From positions 1 through 60,181 of the forward strand of contig JACRMM010000001.1 in the NCBI GenBank assembly GCA_016214985.1: DNA of 60,181 bases, read 5' to 3'. Positions 54,301 through 60,181 of this stretch are shown piece after piece. The notes beneath the pieces were generated by a model. The model was not told the DNA's origin. It saw nothing but the letters and a program-made list of their open reading frames with translations, and did no database searches. Numbering within the stretch: position 1 is the first letter of the stretch; each line of letters opens with the position of its first letter. The translations under genes and the position numbers were made by a program. The stretch comes from Deltaproteobacteria bacterium (GTDB lineage: Bacteria; Desulfobacterota; Deferrisomatia; Deferrisomatales; JACRMM01).

Positions 54301-54542
54301 TGGCGGACGCCCGGCCGGGACTCCCGTGTCTCTTCCTCTCCGGCTACCCCGCCGACGTCATCGCCCCTCGGGGCGTGCTCGACGAAGGGGTTCGGCTCTT
54401 GGAGAAGCCGTTCACGCTGCGCCAGCTGGCCGAGAAGGTCCGGGAAATGCTCCAGGGGGAAGCCAGCGTCTCCCGACCTCGAGGCGCCACGCCCTCCGGG
54501 GCCGCACGCGGCGGCGCCTCTCACCCCCCCAGGGCGGGATAG
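51384..54542 (+). CDS. Soluble hybrid histidine kinase with five PAS domains and a receiver
   Basis: 1052 residues from ATG 51384 (GGAG upstream). There is no transmembrane segment. Five PAS domains follow one another at about 5-120, 132-250, 257-380, 388-505 and 515-640. An NtrB-like HisKA has His666 in RLAGGVAHDFNN, a HATPase follows with DDGCGMD and GTGLGLATVYG, and the C-terminal receiver has Asp958 in LLITDVVMPEMDG and an E-K-P-F lysine. A cytoplasmic sensor, probably of redox state, light or ligands via several PAS pockets; cofactor residues are not obvious. No separate regulator is adjacent. Its 3' end overlaps the convergent flavin oxidoreductase gene by 22 nt. Confidence 0.94.
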   Translation: MTLPDEIFERFLEAIPDAALAVAPDGRIAHANSRAEALFGYPAGSFARRSHDLLVPAASRLEHRRSLGEFFSRPGSRAMAAGREIAGRRADGSEFPAECFLSRVEVQGLPCALVVVRDLTERRCTEQGLRAGEARYRQLFEANPHPMWVYDLETLAFLAVNDAAVRKYGYSRDEFLGMTIADIRPPEDVPALRRNVARVSEGLDEAGVWRHVKKDGTVLGVEIVSHTLSWEGCRAELVLAHDVTDRVRAEEALRRSEERFRLAMEVTRDGLWDWNVASGYTYYSPSYFHMLGLDPGELPSRVNTWLDRIHPDDRDRAWEANRACVEGAVESFEVEFRMRHKNGSWRWILGRGKSVARDASGRALRLVGTHTDVTERRHVEEELRAREQQLRVIFDASQAGIIRVDSQGTIVFANQRMAEMLGLDLADVIGTPYTAHVHESERALGDERMRQLIRGEIGSVSTERHYVRADGSDFWGYLSGRRLENEDGTLRALVGIIADITERKQAEEALRQRQEQLEKIVATSPGVVCSFRLGADGSVTMPFAGQGIETFYGVSPEQLAQDASIIFRRVHRDDVRRVQDTIAESARALGPWRAEFRVHSPSGSELWLEGHSIPRREPDGSVLWHGIVLDVTDRKRAEKEHEALQAQLAQAQKMEAVGRLAGGVAHDFNNMLAVILGRAELVLRRVDPEDPLCRDLEEILQAAERSSVLTRQLLAFARRQTVSPRVLDVNEAVGAMLQMLRRLIGEEVDLAWVPGPGVWSVRIDPSQLDQLLANLVVNARDAISGTGRVTLETRNVTLTEAVAARGEVLLSGEYVLLTVSDDGCGMDEETLAHLFEPFFTTKGPGQGTGLGLATVYGIVRQNGGLIDAQGQPGRGSTFRVYLPRAVEEGTEKAVSAVKGALPGGDETLLLVEDEEAILTLGREMLQRLGYRVLTAGSPSEALRVAEAHAGEIHLLITDVVMPEMDGHALSERLADARPGLPCLFLSGYPADVIAPRGVLDEGVRLLEKPFTLRQLAEKVREMLQGEASVSRPRGATPSGAARGGASHPPRAG

Positions 54543-55612
54543 TCCGTGTACCCCTCCGGCCCCGGAGTGTAGAAAGTCGCCAGGTCGGGGGCGTTCAGCG
54601 TCGCGCCGGCCCGGAGCCTTTCGACCAGGTCGGGGTTCGCAAGGAAGGGCCGGCCGAAGGCCACGAGGTCCGCGGCGCCGCTCGCGAGGTCTGCCTCGGC
54701 GCGCTCCCGTTCGTAGCCCCCGGAGAGGATCACCGCTCTCCCGCCGGCCGCGCGAAAGTTCGCCGAGAGGAGCCCCACGGTCGAGGCCTCGGGCTTGGGC
54801 GCGCCCATGGAGGAGTGGTCGACCAGGTGGACGTAGGCCAGGCCGAGCCGGCCCAGCGCCGACGCCAGCTCGCCGTACTGGGCCTCGATCCCCTCGAAGG
54901 CCCCGCCCATGTCGTTGAAGACCCCGTAGGGCGAGACCCGGATGCCGACCCGCTCCGGCCCGATCGCCGCCGCGGCGCGCCGGGCGACCTCCAGGGCGAA
55001 GCGGTTCCGGCGCGGCCCGTCCCCGCCGTAGGCGTCGGTACGGCGGTTCGCGGCAGGGTTCAGGAACTGGTCGATCAGGTACCCGTTGGCGCCGTGGAGC
55101 TCCACGCCGTCGAATCCAGCGGCCAGCGCGTTTCGGGCGGCCCGGGCGTACTCTTCGACCGCCTTCTCGACGTCGGCCGGCGTCATCTCCCGCGGTACGC
55201 CGCAGGGCTGCTCGCCCTGGGAGTCGGTCCACATCGTGACGCTCACGGCCACGGCCGACGGGGCCAGGAGCTCGGCGCCCTCGGGGAGGTTCAGGGGGTG
55301 TCCCACGCGCCCCGCGTGCATGAGCTGGACGAAGATCCGCCCGCCCCGGGCGTGGACCGCCTCGGTCACCCGACGCCACGACGCGGTCTGGTCGGCCGAG
55401 AAGAGGCCGGGGATGCGGGCGTAGCCGAGGCCATTCGGAGAGGGAGAGGTCCCCTCCGTGACGATCAGACCGGCGCCGGCCCGCTGGCCGTAGTACTCGG
55501 CCATCAGGGCGTTCGCGCGATTCCCGAGGGCACGGCAGCGGGTCATAGGGGACATCACCATCCGGTTTCGGAGCTCGAGGCCTCCCAACGGGTGCGTCGA
55601 AAAGAGCTTCAT
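54521..55612 (-). CDS. Old Yellow Enzyme-family NADH:flavin oxidoreductase
   Basis: 363 residues, standard for NemA/OYE alkene reductases. An N-terminal RNRMVMSPMTRCRA with the FMN-contacting Thr is followed by VQLMHAGRVGHP. The substrate-binding pair lies in VELHGANGYLIDQFLNP (His and Asn), and FMN-phosphate contacts are in LSGGYERERAEADLASG and VAFGRPFLANPDLVERL. Reduces activated C=C bonds or nitro/nitrate-ester compounds with NAD(P)H. It sits next to another FMN enzyme on the same strand, 108 nt apart, so the two may be co-expressed for reductive detoxification. Confidence 0.95.
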   Translation of the reverse strand: MKLFSTHPLGGLELRNRMVMSPMTRCRALGNRANALMAEYYGQRAGAGLIVTEGTSPSPNGLGYARIPGLFSADQTASWRRVTEAVHARGGRIFVQLMHAGRVGHPLNLPEGAELLAPSAVAVSVTMWTDSQGEQPCGVPREMTPADVEKAVEEYARAARNALAAGFDGVELHGANGYLIDQFLNPAANRRTDAYGGDGPRRNRFALEVARRAAAAIGPERVGIRVSPYGVFNDMGGAFEGIEAQYGELASALGRLGLAYVHLVDHSSMGAPKPEASTVGLLSANFRAAGGRAVILSGGYERERAEADLASGAADLVAFGRPFLANPDLVERLRAGATLNAPDLATFYTPGPEGYTDYPALGG

Positions 55613-55720
55613 GCGGGACCTCTTCCTCTCGCGGTGGGGTTTGGTTGCGGGCCGAGGCCGGCCCGCGCCCGGCTGTCGGGCAGCGGGGCGCCGCCGAGAC
55701 CGTGACGGCTCGCGAGGCGC

Positions 55721-56308
55721 TCAGTTGCGCCCGGCGGCCTGGAGCGCCTGGAGAAGCCAGGCCATGTTCTCTCCGAGACTGCGCATGTTGGCGAGGCCCT
55801 CGGTGTCCGAGGCCACCTCGCCCTTCTCCCGGCCGTAGCCCATGTTCCAGTAGGTCGCGCCGGGGATGACCATCTCGTTGATCAGGAACAGGTGATTCAT
55901 CGTATCGAAGGCGTGGGTGGCGCCGCCCCGCCGCACGGCCACCACCGCCGCGCCCACCTTGCGCCGCAGCAGGCGGCCGTTGGCCAGGGCCACGTATCCC
56001 GCCCGGTCGATGAGTGCCTTCATCTCCGCCGAGACGTCGGTGAAGTAGGTCGGCGAGCCGAGCAGGATGCCGTCCGCTTCGGTCATCTTGGCGACGCACT
56101 CGTTGAGGAGGTCCCCGTCGAGGGCGCAGCGGCCGTTCTTGCGCTCTCGGCACTTCATGCAGGCGGTGCAGCCGCGCAGCGGCGTACCGCCCACCTGGAT
56201 CAACTCGGTCTTGATGCCCGCCGCCTCCAGCGGTCCGAAGACCGTGCGGAGAAGCTGCTCGGTGTTGCCGCCTTTCCTGGGACTGCCGTTGAACGCGACG
56301 ACTTTCAT
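55721..56308 (-). CDS. Flavodoxin-fold NAD(P)H-dependent FMN reductase with Cys cluster motif
   Basis: 195 residues from ATG 56308 (AGAGGAACG upstream). The phosphate loop GSPRKGGNT binds FMN, and LLGSPTYFTDVSAEMKALIDR is the second flavin loop. Between them lies C-x2-C-x2-C-x7-C (GCTACMKCRERKNGRC), close to the compact cluster motif of archaeal iron-sulfur flavoproteins, so a 4Fe-4S cluster is possible. These enzymes reduce quinones, O2, H2O2 or other acceptors in anaerobes. Pairs with the OYE gene downstream on the same strand. Confidence 0.9.
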   Translation of the reverse strand: MKVVAFNGSPRKGGNTEQLLRTVFGPLEAAGIKTELIQVGGTPLRGCTACMKCRERKNGRCALDGDLLNECVAKMTEADGILLGSPTYFTDVSAEMKALIDRAGYVALANGRLLRRKVGAAVVAVRRGGATHAFDTMNHLFLINEMVIPGATYWNMGYGREKGEVASDTEGLANMRSLGENMAWLLQALQAAGRN

Positions 56309-56737
56309 GGACGTTCCTCTCTGGGCGCCGGGGTCGTGGGTCGGTGGTGTGTGACGGAACCTATATCGCCACAGGTGAGCCGGCTCTGCAAGTACCCCCT
56401 TCGTGATAAGGTTCACCTCCGTGACGAGACACTCAAAGCCAGGAGGTTCCCATGAACGGACCCGATCCTCGCCCGACGCCGTCACGGCGCTCCTCGAGAG
56501 CTCCTGGTGGGAGGGGTCCGTCGAAAAGGGCACGCCCGGAACCTCGAAAAGATCGTGGGTCCGGACGTGGGGGCGCTGCGGGCGTGCGAGTAGCTCGCAG
56601 CATGCGTGCCTCAATTCTTGTCGTACCGGGGGTGTTTCGAACTCTTGCGCGACCGGACGGTGGCTGTCTGGTAGGCTGCCGGCGATGACCTACCGAGAAC
56701 TCCTGGCGGTCCGGCGCTAGGGAACGGTACTGACTCC
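56309..56737. other. Intergenic region, 429 bp
   Basis: Divergent space between the FMN reductase and tonB. It holds a strong AGGAGG site with ATG at 56452 (see the possible broken small gene) and a tiny frame, MTYRELLAVRR, at 56685-56720 just before tonB. No certain promoter, operator or terminator is seen. Confidence 0.45.
56452..56593 (+). pseudogene. Possible broken small gene
   Basis: ATG 56452 has a near-perfect AGGAGG 5 nt upstream, yet its own frame is implausibly Arg/Pro-rich. Neighbouring frames give protein-like pieces in order (PDAVTALLESSWWEGSVEKG, then ARNLEKIVGPDVGALRACE ending at TAG 56591-56593). Two indels would make a protein of about 45 residues. No family is recognised; this could also be chance. 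Confidence 0.25.
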
Positions 56738-57763
56738 ATGGAAGCACGAGGCAAGGAAGGGGTGCTGTGCTCAAGCCCGCCGGCCCGCCGGCGTCCGGGA
56801 GAGCGCCGCGCCTGGATCACCTCAGGGGCGGTTTCGGTCTTCCTCCATGCGGCGGGTCTGCTCTACCTCGGAAGGCTTCTGGCGGTGCAGCCGCCCCCGC
56901 CCCGCCCTCGGGTGGTGCCGATCGAGCTCGTCGCACCGGCAGAGCTCGCTCCGGCGCCGCCCCGGGAAACAACCCCGCGCGAGCCCCCACCTCGTCGTCT
57001 CGCTTCGTCTCTTCAGCCCCAGCCCTCGTCGGAAGAGTCGGCGGAGCCGCCGCTTGCCGCAGTCGCCCCCGTGGTGCCGCCCGTGTCACCGGAGCCCGCA
57101 CATTCGGCCCAGGAGGAGCCCCGGTTCCCGATTCCCGAGTCAGATCGGACCCTTCCGAACGGCCCGAGGGCCGCGCCTCCGCGCCCCGAGGAGAGGCCGC
57201 GGGCTGCTCCCTTGGGTGCGGGGCCGGTCCCGATGGCCGGCTCTTCGAACGGGCCCTCGGAGGAGGCTCGTAACTCGGGGCCTGTGGGCGGGGACGAAGC
57301 GGGAGCCTCCGGGACCCCGGGCGTCCCTGCGCCGCTGGGCGGGCAGCCCGGCTCGAGGGGAGGCCCGGTCGCGTTGTCGGGGCCTTCCAACGGAGCGCCG
57401 GGCGGCACTGGCCCGCCCGCCGGCGGGGCCGGTACCTCGGGGCCGCCGAGGGCCGGGGGCGCCGCGGGCGTTCGGCCCGAGCCTCTGTTCCGGCTCACCC
57501 GGATGCCGTCCTTCGACGTGAAGAAGACTCCCGGGTATCCCGAGGACGAACGGGCGCTCGGGAAGGAAGCCAGCGTCCTCGCAGAGGCGACGATCGACGC
57601 CGCCGGCGCGGTGGTGGAGGTGCGGATCCTGCGAAGCGCAGGCGCGAGGTTCGACGACGCCGTGCGGGAGGCCCTGGCGGCGAGCCGCTTCCACCCCGGC
57701 TACGTGGGCGATCGCCCGGTGGCGGTTCGCCTCCAGGTCCCCTACCAGTTCTGGCTCAAGTAA
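56738..57763 (+). CDS. tonB: TonB-family energy transducer
   Basis: 341 residues. One N-terminal inner-membrane helix (about 26-48, SGAVSVFLHAAGLLYLGRLL) has the Ser/His pair typical of TonB for ExbD contact. A long periplasm-spanning linker rich in Pro, Glu, Gly and Ser (about 50-250) leads to a C-terminal TonB domain (about 260-341; GKEASVLAEATIDAAGAVVEVRILRS, FDDAVREALAASRFHPG, VPYQFWLK). The linker is longer than in E. coli TonB (239 residues total) and Gly-rich in its second half. It lies 34 nt before a TonB-dependent receptor gene, so it is likely dedicated to it. No exbB/exbD is in the window. Confidence 0.93.
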   Translation: MEARGKEGVLCSSPPARRRPGERRAWITSGAVSVFLHAAGLLYLGRLLAVQPPPPRPRVVPIELVAPAELAPAPPRETTPREPPPRRLASSLQPQPSSEESAEPPLAAVAPVVPPVSPEPAHSAQEEPRFPIPESDRTLPNGPRAAPPRPEERPRAAPLGAGPVPMAGSSNGPSEEARNSGPVGGDEAGASGTPGVPAPLGGQPGSRGGPVALSGPSNGAPGGTGPPAGGAGTSGPPRAGGAAGVRPEPLFRLTRMPSFDVKKTPGYPEDERALGKEASVLAEATIDAAGAVVEVRILRSAGARFDDAVREALAASRFHPGYVGDRPVAVRLQVPYQFWLK

Positions 57764-57797
57764 GGGAGGGTCGGGACTCTCTTCGAAAAGGCAGAGC

Positions 57798-60044
57798 ATG
57801 ATCAGACGGTCGACCTCGGGCGTCCTCCTCGGCTTCCTCTCTCTCCTGACCGCGCCGGCTCGCTCCGAGCCCCCGCCGGAGGGCTTCGCCGTCACCGGTT
57901 CGGTGCTGGAGAAGGGCTCTCGGCGCCCGCTCTCGGGTGCCTATGTCCTCGTTGCTGGAAACGAAGAGCTCGCGGCCACGACCGAGCTCGACGGCACGTA
58001 CCGCCTGGTTCTGGGCCGTGCCGGCACGTATACCCTGGAGGCAGCGGCCCTCGGGTACGCGAAGGCGGCGCCGGCGGAGGTCACCGTGGGGACGAACCTC
58101 CCCGAGGCGCAGGTCACCTTCCACCTTCAGCCCGAGCTGATCCTGCCCGCAGTCGAGGTCCGCGCCGAGCGCAGCCCCGACCGCGTGAGCAAGAGGGTGG
58201 TAACCCGGGAGGAGGTGACCGGAGCACCGGGGACCGGCGGAGATCCCCTCCGGGTGCTCCAGTCACTGCCCGGCGTGGCGGCACCGAGCGACGCCGTGAG
58301 CGCCCCGGCCATCCGGGGCTCCCGACCGGAGGACAACGCGTACTATGCGGACTTCATGCCCCTGGAGTACCTCTTCCACGTGGGCGGGGCCGTGAGCGTC
58401 CTGCCCGCGGACCTGGTCAACGACTTCAACCTTTACGCGGCCGCCTTCGGCCCGGAATACGCCGACGTCACGGGTGGGGTGGTGGACGTGGGGCTCCGCG
58501 ATCCTCGGACGGATCGGCTCGGCGGCCGGGTGAGCGTGGGTCTCCTGGGCGCGGACGCCCTCGTGGAAGGCCCGGTGTCCAAGAACCAGAGCTTCTTCCT
58601 GGCCGGGCGCCGCAGCTACCTGGACCTCGTGCTCGGCCGGATGGAGACGGAGAAGGGCGTGACGGTCAGCGTGCCCGAGTACTATGATTACCAGGCCAAG
58701 TACGTCTGGGTCCCGGGCGAGGACTCGCGCGTGCGGCTCCTGCTCCTGGGGGCGGGGGACAAGATCGGCTTCAAGATCGACAAGGATTCCGACACAGCGC
58801 AGCAGCAGCCCGTTCTGGCCGGCGACAGTGCGATCGACGACGACTTCCACAGCCAATCTCTCGTCTGGGACCGCCGGCTCTCCGGGGGGATCACGAACCG
58901 CCTGGGGCTTGGGCACCGGCATCTCTCCGAACGAACGGGCATCGGGAGCGCGGCCGACTCTCAGGTCGGCGTGGACACCCTCCTCGGTCGGGAGGAGCTC
59001 CGTTGGGCGGCTGGTGACCACGAGGTGACGGCGGGAGGCGAGCTCCAGACCCTCCGCGTGAATCTCTCGATCGATGCCCGGAAGGTCACGTGCACCGAGT
59101 TCGATCCGGACTGCGATCTGACGGGCGCGCCCGAGGCGATGTTGAACGACCGGCTGCGAGTGAACGAGTGGGCGGGCTATGCCAAGGACCGGTGGCGGGT
59201 CGCCGACGGTGTCCGGCTCATCGGCGGGCTGCGCTACAGTGCGGACGACTACCTCGACCGCGCCTACCTCGAGCCCCGGCTCGGCCTCGAGTGGCAAGCA
59301 GCCGAGGGGACCCTCCTCTCCGCCGGCTGGGGGCGCCACAGTCAGTTCCCGGGGGGCAACCAGGTGATCGACGAGTTCGGGAACCCCCACCTCCGCCGGC
59401 TCCGGGCCGAGCACACCACCGTGGGGCTCTCGCAGAAGGTGGGGGCCGAGTGGCTCGTCGACGTGCAGGCGTACTACAAGAGGCTCTGGGACCTCGTCTC
59501 GTCGGACCCGGAGACGAACTTCACGAACGGCGGGGAGGGCAGGGCGTACGGAGTCGAGCTCCTGGTCAAACGGGAGCCCACGGCCCGCCTGTCCGGATGG
59601 TTGTCGGTGACGGCCTCGCGGTCCGTGCGGGAGGGCGAGGCCACGGGCGAGACGTTCCCCTTCGACTACGACCAGCCCCTGATCGCCACCTGGGTCGCCA
59701 CCTACCGCCTGTCGCCGGCCTGGAAGTTCGGGCTGCGCTGGCAGTACCACAGCGGCACGCCCTTCACGCCGATCGTGGGAACCGTGGTGTCCACCGACGG
59801 GCGCATCCGGCCCCGCTACGGCGACCTCAACTCCGAGCGGCTGCCCGCCTACCACCGCCTCGACCTGAGGGCAGACCGCACCTGGGCCTTCGACGCCTGG
59901 AAACTAGGCCTCTACGTAGAACTCCTCAACGCTTACAACCGCAAGAACGTCCTGGGCTACCGCTACAACGCGGACTACACCGACCGCGACCCCGTCTACC
60001 AGCTCCCGCTGATTCCCTCCGTCGGGGTGCAGGCGGAGTTCTAG
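57798..60044 (+). CDS. TonB-dependent outer-membrane receptor with carboxypeptidase-like N-domain
   Basis: 748 residues. The signal peptide runs to about 23. A carboxypeptidase-regulatory-like beta-sandwich (about 28-110; GSVLEKGSRRPLSGAYVLVAG, TTELDGTYRL) precedes the plug (about 125-240; LRVLQSLPGVAAPSDAVSAP, AIRGSRPEDNAYYADFMPL). A 22-strand-type barrel then ends in GVQAEF with a terminal Phe. The DPLRVLQSLPGV stretch and the absence of a siderophore-type context place it with receptors of unknown, often organic, substrate. The start is ATG. Co-transcribed with the tonB gene just upstream. Confidence 0.94.
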   Translation: MIRRSTSGVLLGFLSLLTAPARSEPPPEGFAVTGSVLEKGSRRPLSGAYVLVAGNEELAATTELDGTYRLVLGRAGTYTLEAAALGYAKAAPAEVTVGTNLPEAQVTFHLQPELILPAVEVRAERSPDRVSKRVVTREEVTGAPGTGGDPLRVLQSLPGVAAPSDAVSAPAIRGSRPEDNAYYADFMPLEYLFHVGGAVSVLPADLVNDFNLYAAAFGPEYADVTGGVVDVGLRDPRTDRLGGRVSVGLLGADALVEGPVSKNQSFFLAGRRSYLDLVLGRMETEKGVTVSVPEYYDYQAKYVWVPGEDSRVRLLLLGAGDKIGFKIDKDSDTAQQQPVLAGDSAIDDDFHSQSLVWDRRLSGGITNRLGLGHRHLSERTGIGSAADSQVGVDTLLGREELRWAAGDHEVTAGGELQTLRVNLSIDARKVTCTEFDPDCDLTGAPEAMLNDRLRVNEWAGYAKDRWRVADGVRLIGGLRYSADDYLDRAYLEPRLGLEWQAAEGTLLSAGWGRHSQFPGGNQVIDEFGNPHLRRLRAEHTTVGLSQKVGAEWLVDVQAYYKRLWDLVSSDPETNFTNGGEGRAYGVELLVKREPTARLSGWLSVTASRSVREGEATGETFPFDYDQPLIATWVATYRLSPAWKFGLRWQYHSGTPFTPIVGTVVSTDGRIRPRYGDLNSERLPAYHRLDLRADRTWAFDAWKLGLYVELLNAYNRKNVLGYRYNADYTDRDPVYQLPLIPSVGVQAEF

Positions 60045-60059
60045 CGTAAGCGGGAGACC

Positions 60060-60076
60060 CCCCGGCTCTGCCGGGG
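60060..60076 (+). terminator. Hairpin after the TonB-dependent receptor
   Basis: CCCCGGC-TCT-GCCGGGG, a 7-bp perfect stem 15 nt after the receptor stop. A candidate terminator for the tonB-receptor operon; there is no clear T run. Confidence 0.5.
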
Positions 60077-60162
60077 AGGCCGCCGGAGTTTGACATTTAC
60101 GGGAGTCCTCCAGTGAACTCCAGAGTGTGAGCCGCCCAAGCCACACAGCAGAGGAGTTTCAC

Positions 60163-60181
60163 ATGGAGGACCACGAAAGCC
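60163..60181 (+). CDS. 5' end of a reading frame cut by the window edge
   Basis: ATG at 60163 is preceded by GAGGAG (7 nt spacing) and reads MEDHES to the edge. The 100 nt before it contain short inverted motifs (GGAGT...ACTCC-like around 60087-60130), as at the end of an insertion element, but only six codons are visible, so the product is unknown. Confidence 0.35.

Noticed and set aside
56340..56400. TTGCAG...TATAGG as a minus-strand promoter for the FMN reductase
   Set aside because: The spacing is about 20 bp, too long for a normal sigma70 promoter; not reported as a feature.
56685..56720. Eleven-codon frame MTYRELLAVRR before tonB as a leader peptide
   Set aside because: There is no ribosome site of quality, no attenuator structure and no regulatory codon run.
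1..60181. CRISPR array, tRNA or rRNA genes
   Set aside because: No regularly spaced repeats, no CCA-ended cloverleaf-like stretch and no rRNA consensus were noticed on reading, though a covariance search was not possible.

Overview
The window is about 60 kb of very GC-rich, densely coded DNA from a Gram-negative bacterium. It carries lipobox lipoproteins, a TonB/TonB-dependent receptor pair, Omp85-like and other outer-membrane barrels, many GTG/TTG starts and frequent 1-11 nt gene overlaps. The number of Cache/PAS kinases, a bacteriohemerythrin, a carboxylase pair and flavin enzymes would suit a deltaproteobacterial (Desulfobacterota-like) lineage, but that is inference; there is no rRNA or tRNA gene to place it.

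Layout. 1-2.3 kb: a 14-repeat WD40 protein with an unclear 5' end. 2.3-4.8 kb (minus): acyl-CoA dehydrogenase, MaoC hydratase and a two-domain VOC protein, overlapping head to tail. 5.1-6.2 kb: an EamA exporter with a His-rich tail. 6.3-19.2 kb: a sensory island with a Cache/PAS histidine kinase, a hybrid histidine kinase, four paralogous PotD-like lipoproteins without any ABC permease or ATPase, and a chemoreceptor whose periplasmic module is a close paralogue of that of the hybrid kinase. 19.3-22.2 kb: small flavin/PPOX enzymes, a lipocalin and a single-chain UPF0175-DUF3368 toxin-antitoxin fusion. 22.5-23.6 kb: a KAS III enzyme. 23.9-25.4 kb: a worn defence locus (helicase C-terminal remnant, HicAB, N-terminal remnant of a large restriction/methylase-type protein). 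25.4-30.3 kb: Omp85-like protein, DUF523/DUF1722 protein, DedA, and a frameshifted DUF1003 gene overlapping an enoyl-CoA hydratase. 30.5-35.9 kb: pruA, convergent with a propionyl-CoA-type carboxylase pair. 36-37.5 kb: bacteriohemerythrin and TerC.

37.6-41 kb (minus): a MacB/FtsX-type ABC exporter with cysteine-containing accessory proteins, and a tiny lipoprotein ending in a perfect hairpin. 41.2-48.6 kb (plus): one translationally coupled operon, TetR - AarF/UbiB kinase - ABC ATPase - FtsX permease - LolA-like protein - outer-membrane barrel, preceded by a promoter and two matching palindromic operators. 48.7-50.8 kb: a DUF349 protein. 51.1-51.2 kb: remnant of a VOC gene. 51.4-54.5 kb: a five-PAS hybrid kinase. 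54.5-56.3 kb: an Old Yellow Enzyme and an iron-sulfur-flavoprotein-like reductase. 56.7-60 kb: TonB and its receptor, followed at the window edge by the start of another reading frame, possibly a mobile element.

The most striking unit is the 9.2-19.2 kb block. Two divergent transcription units each end in a sensor gene (hybrid kinase or chemoreceptor) immediately downstream of a PotD-like lipoprotein gene. This suggests binding-protein-dependent signalling, analogous to the NspS-MbaA polyamine pathway, that feeds both gene regulation and taxis rather than uptake.
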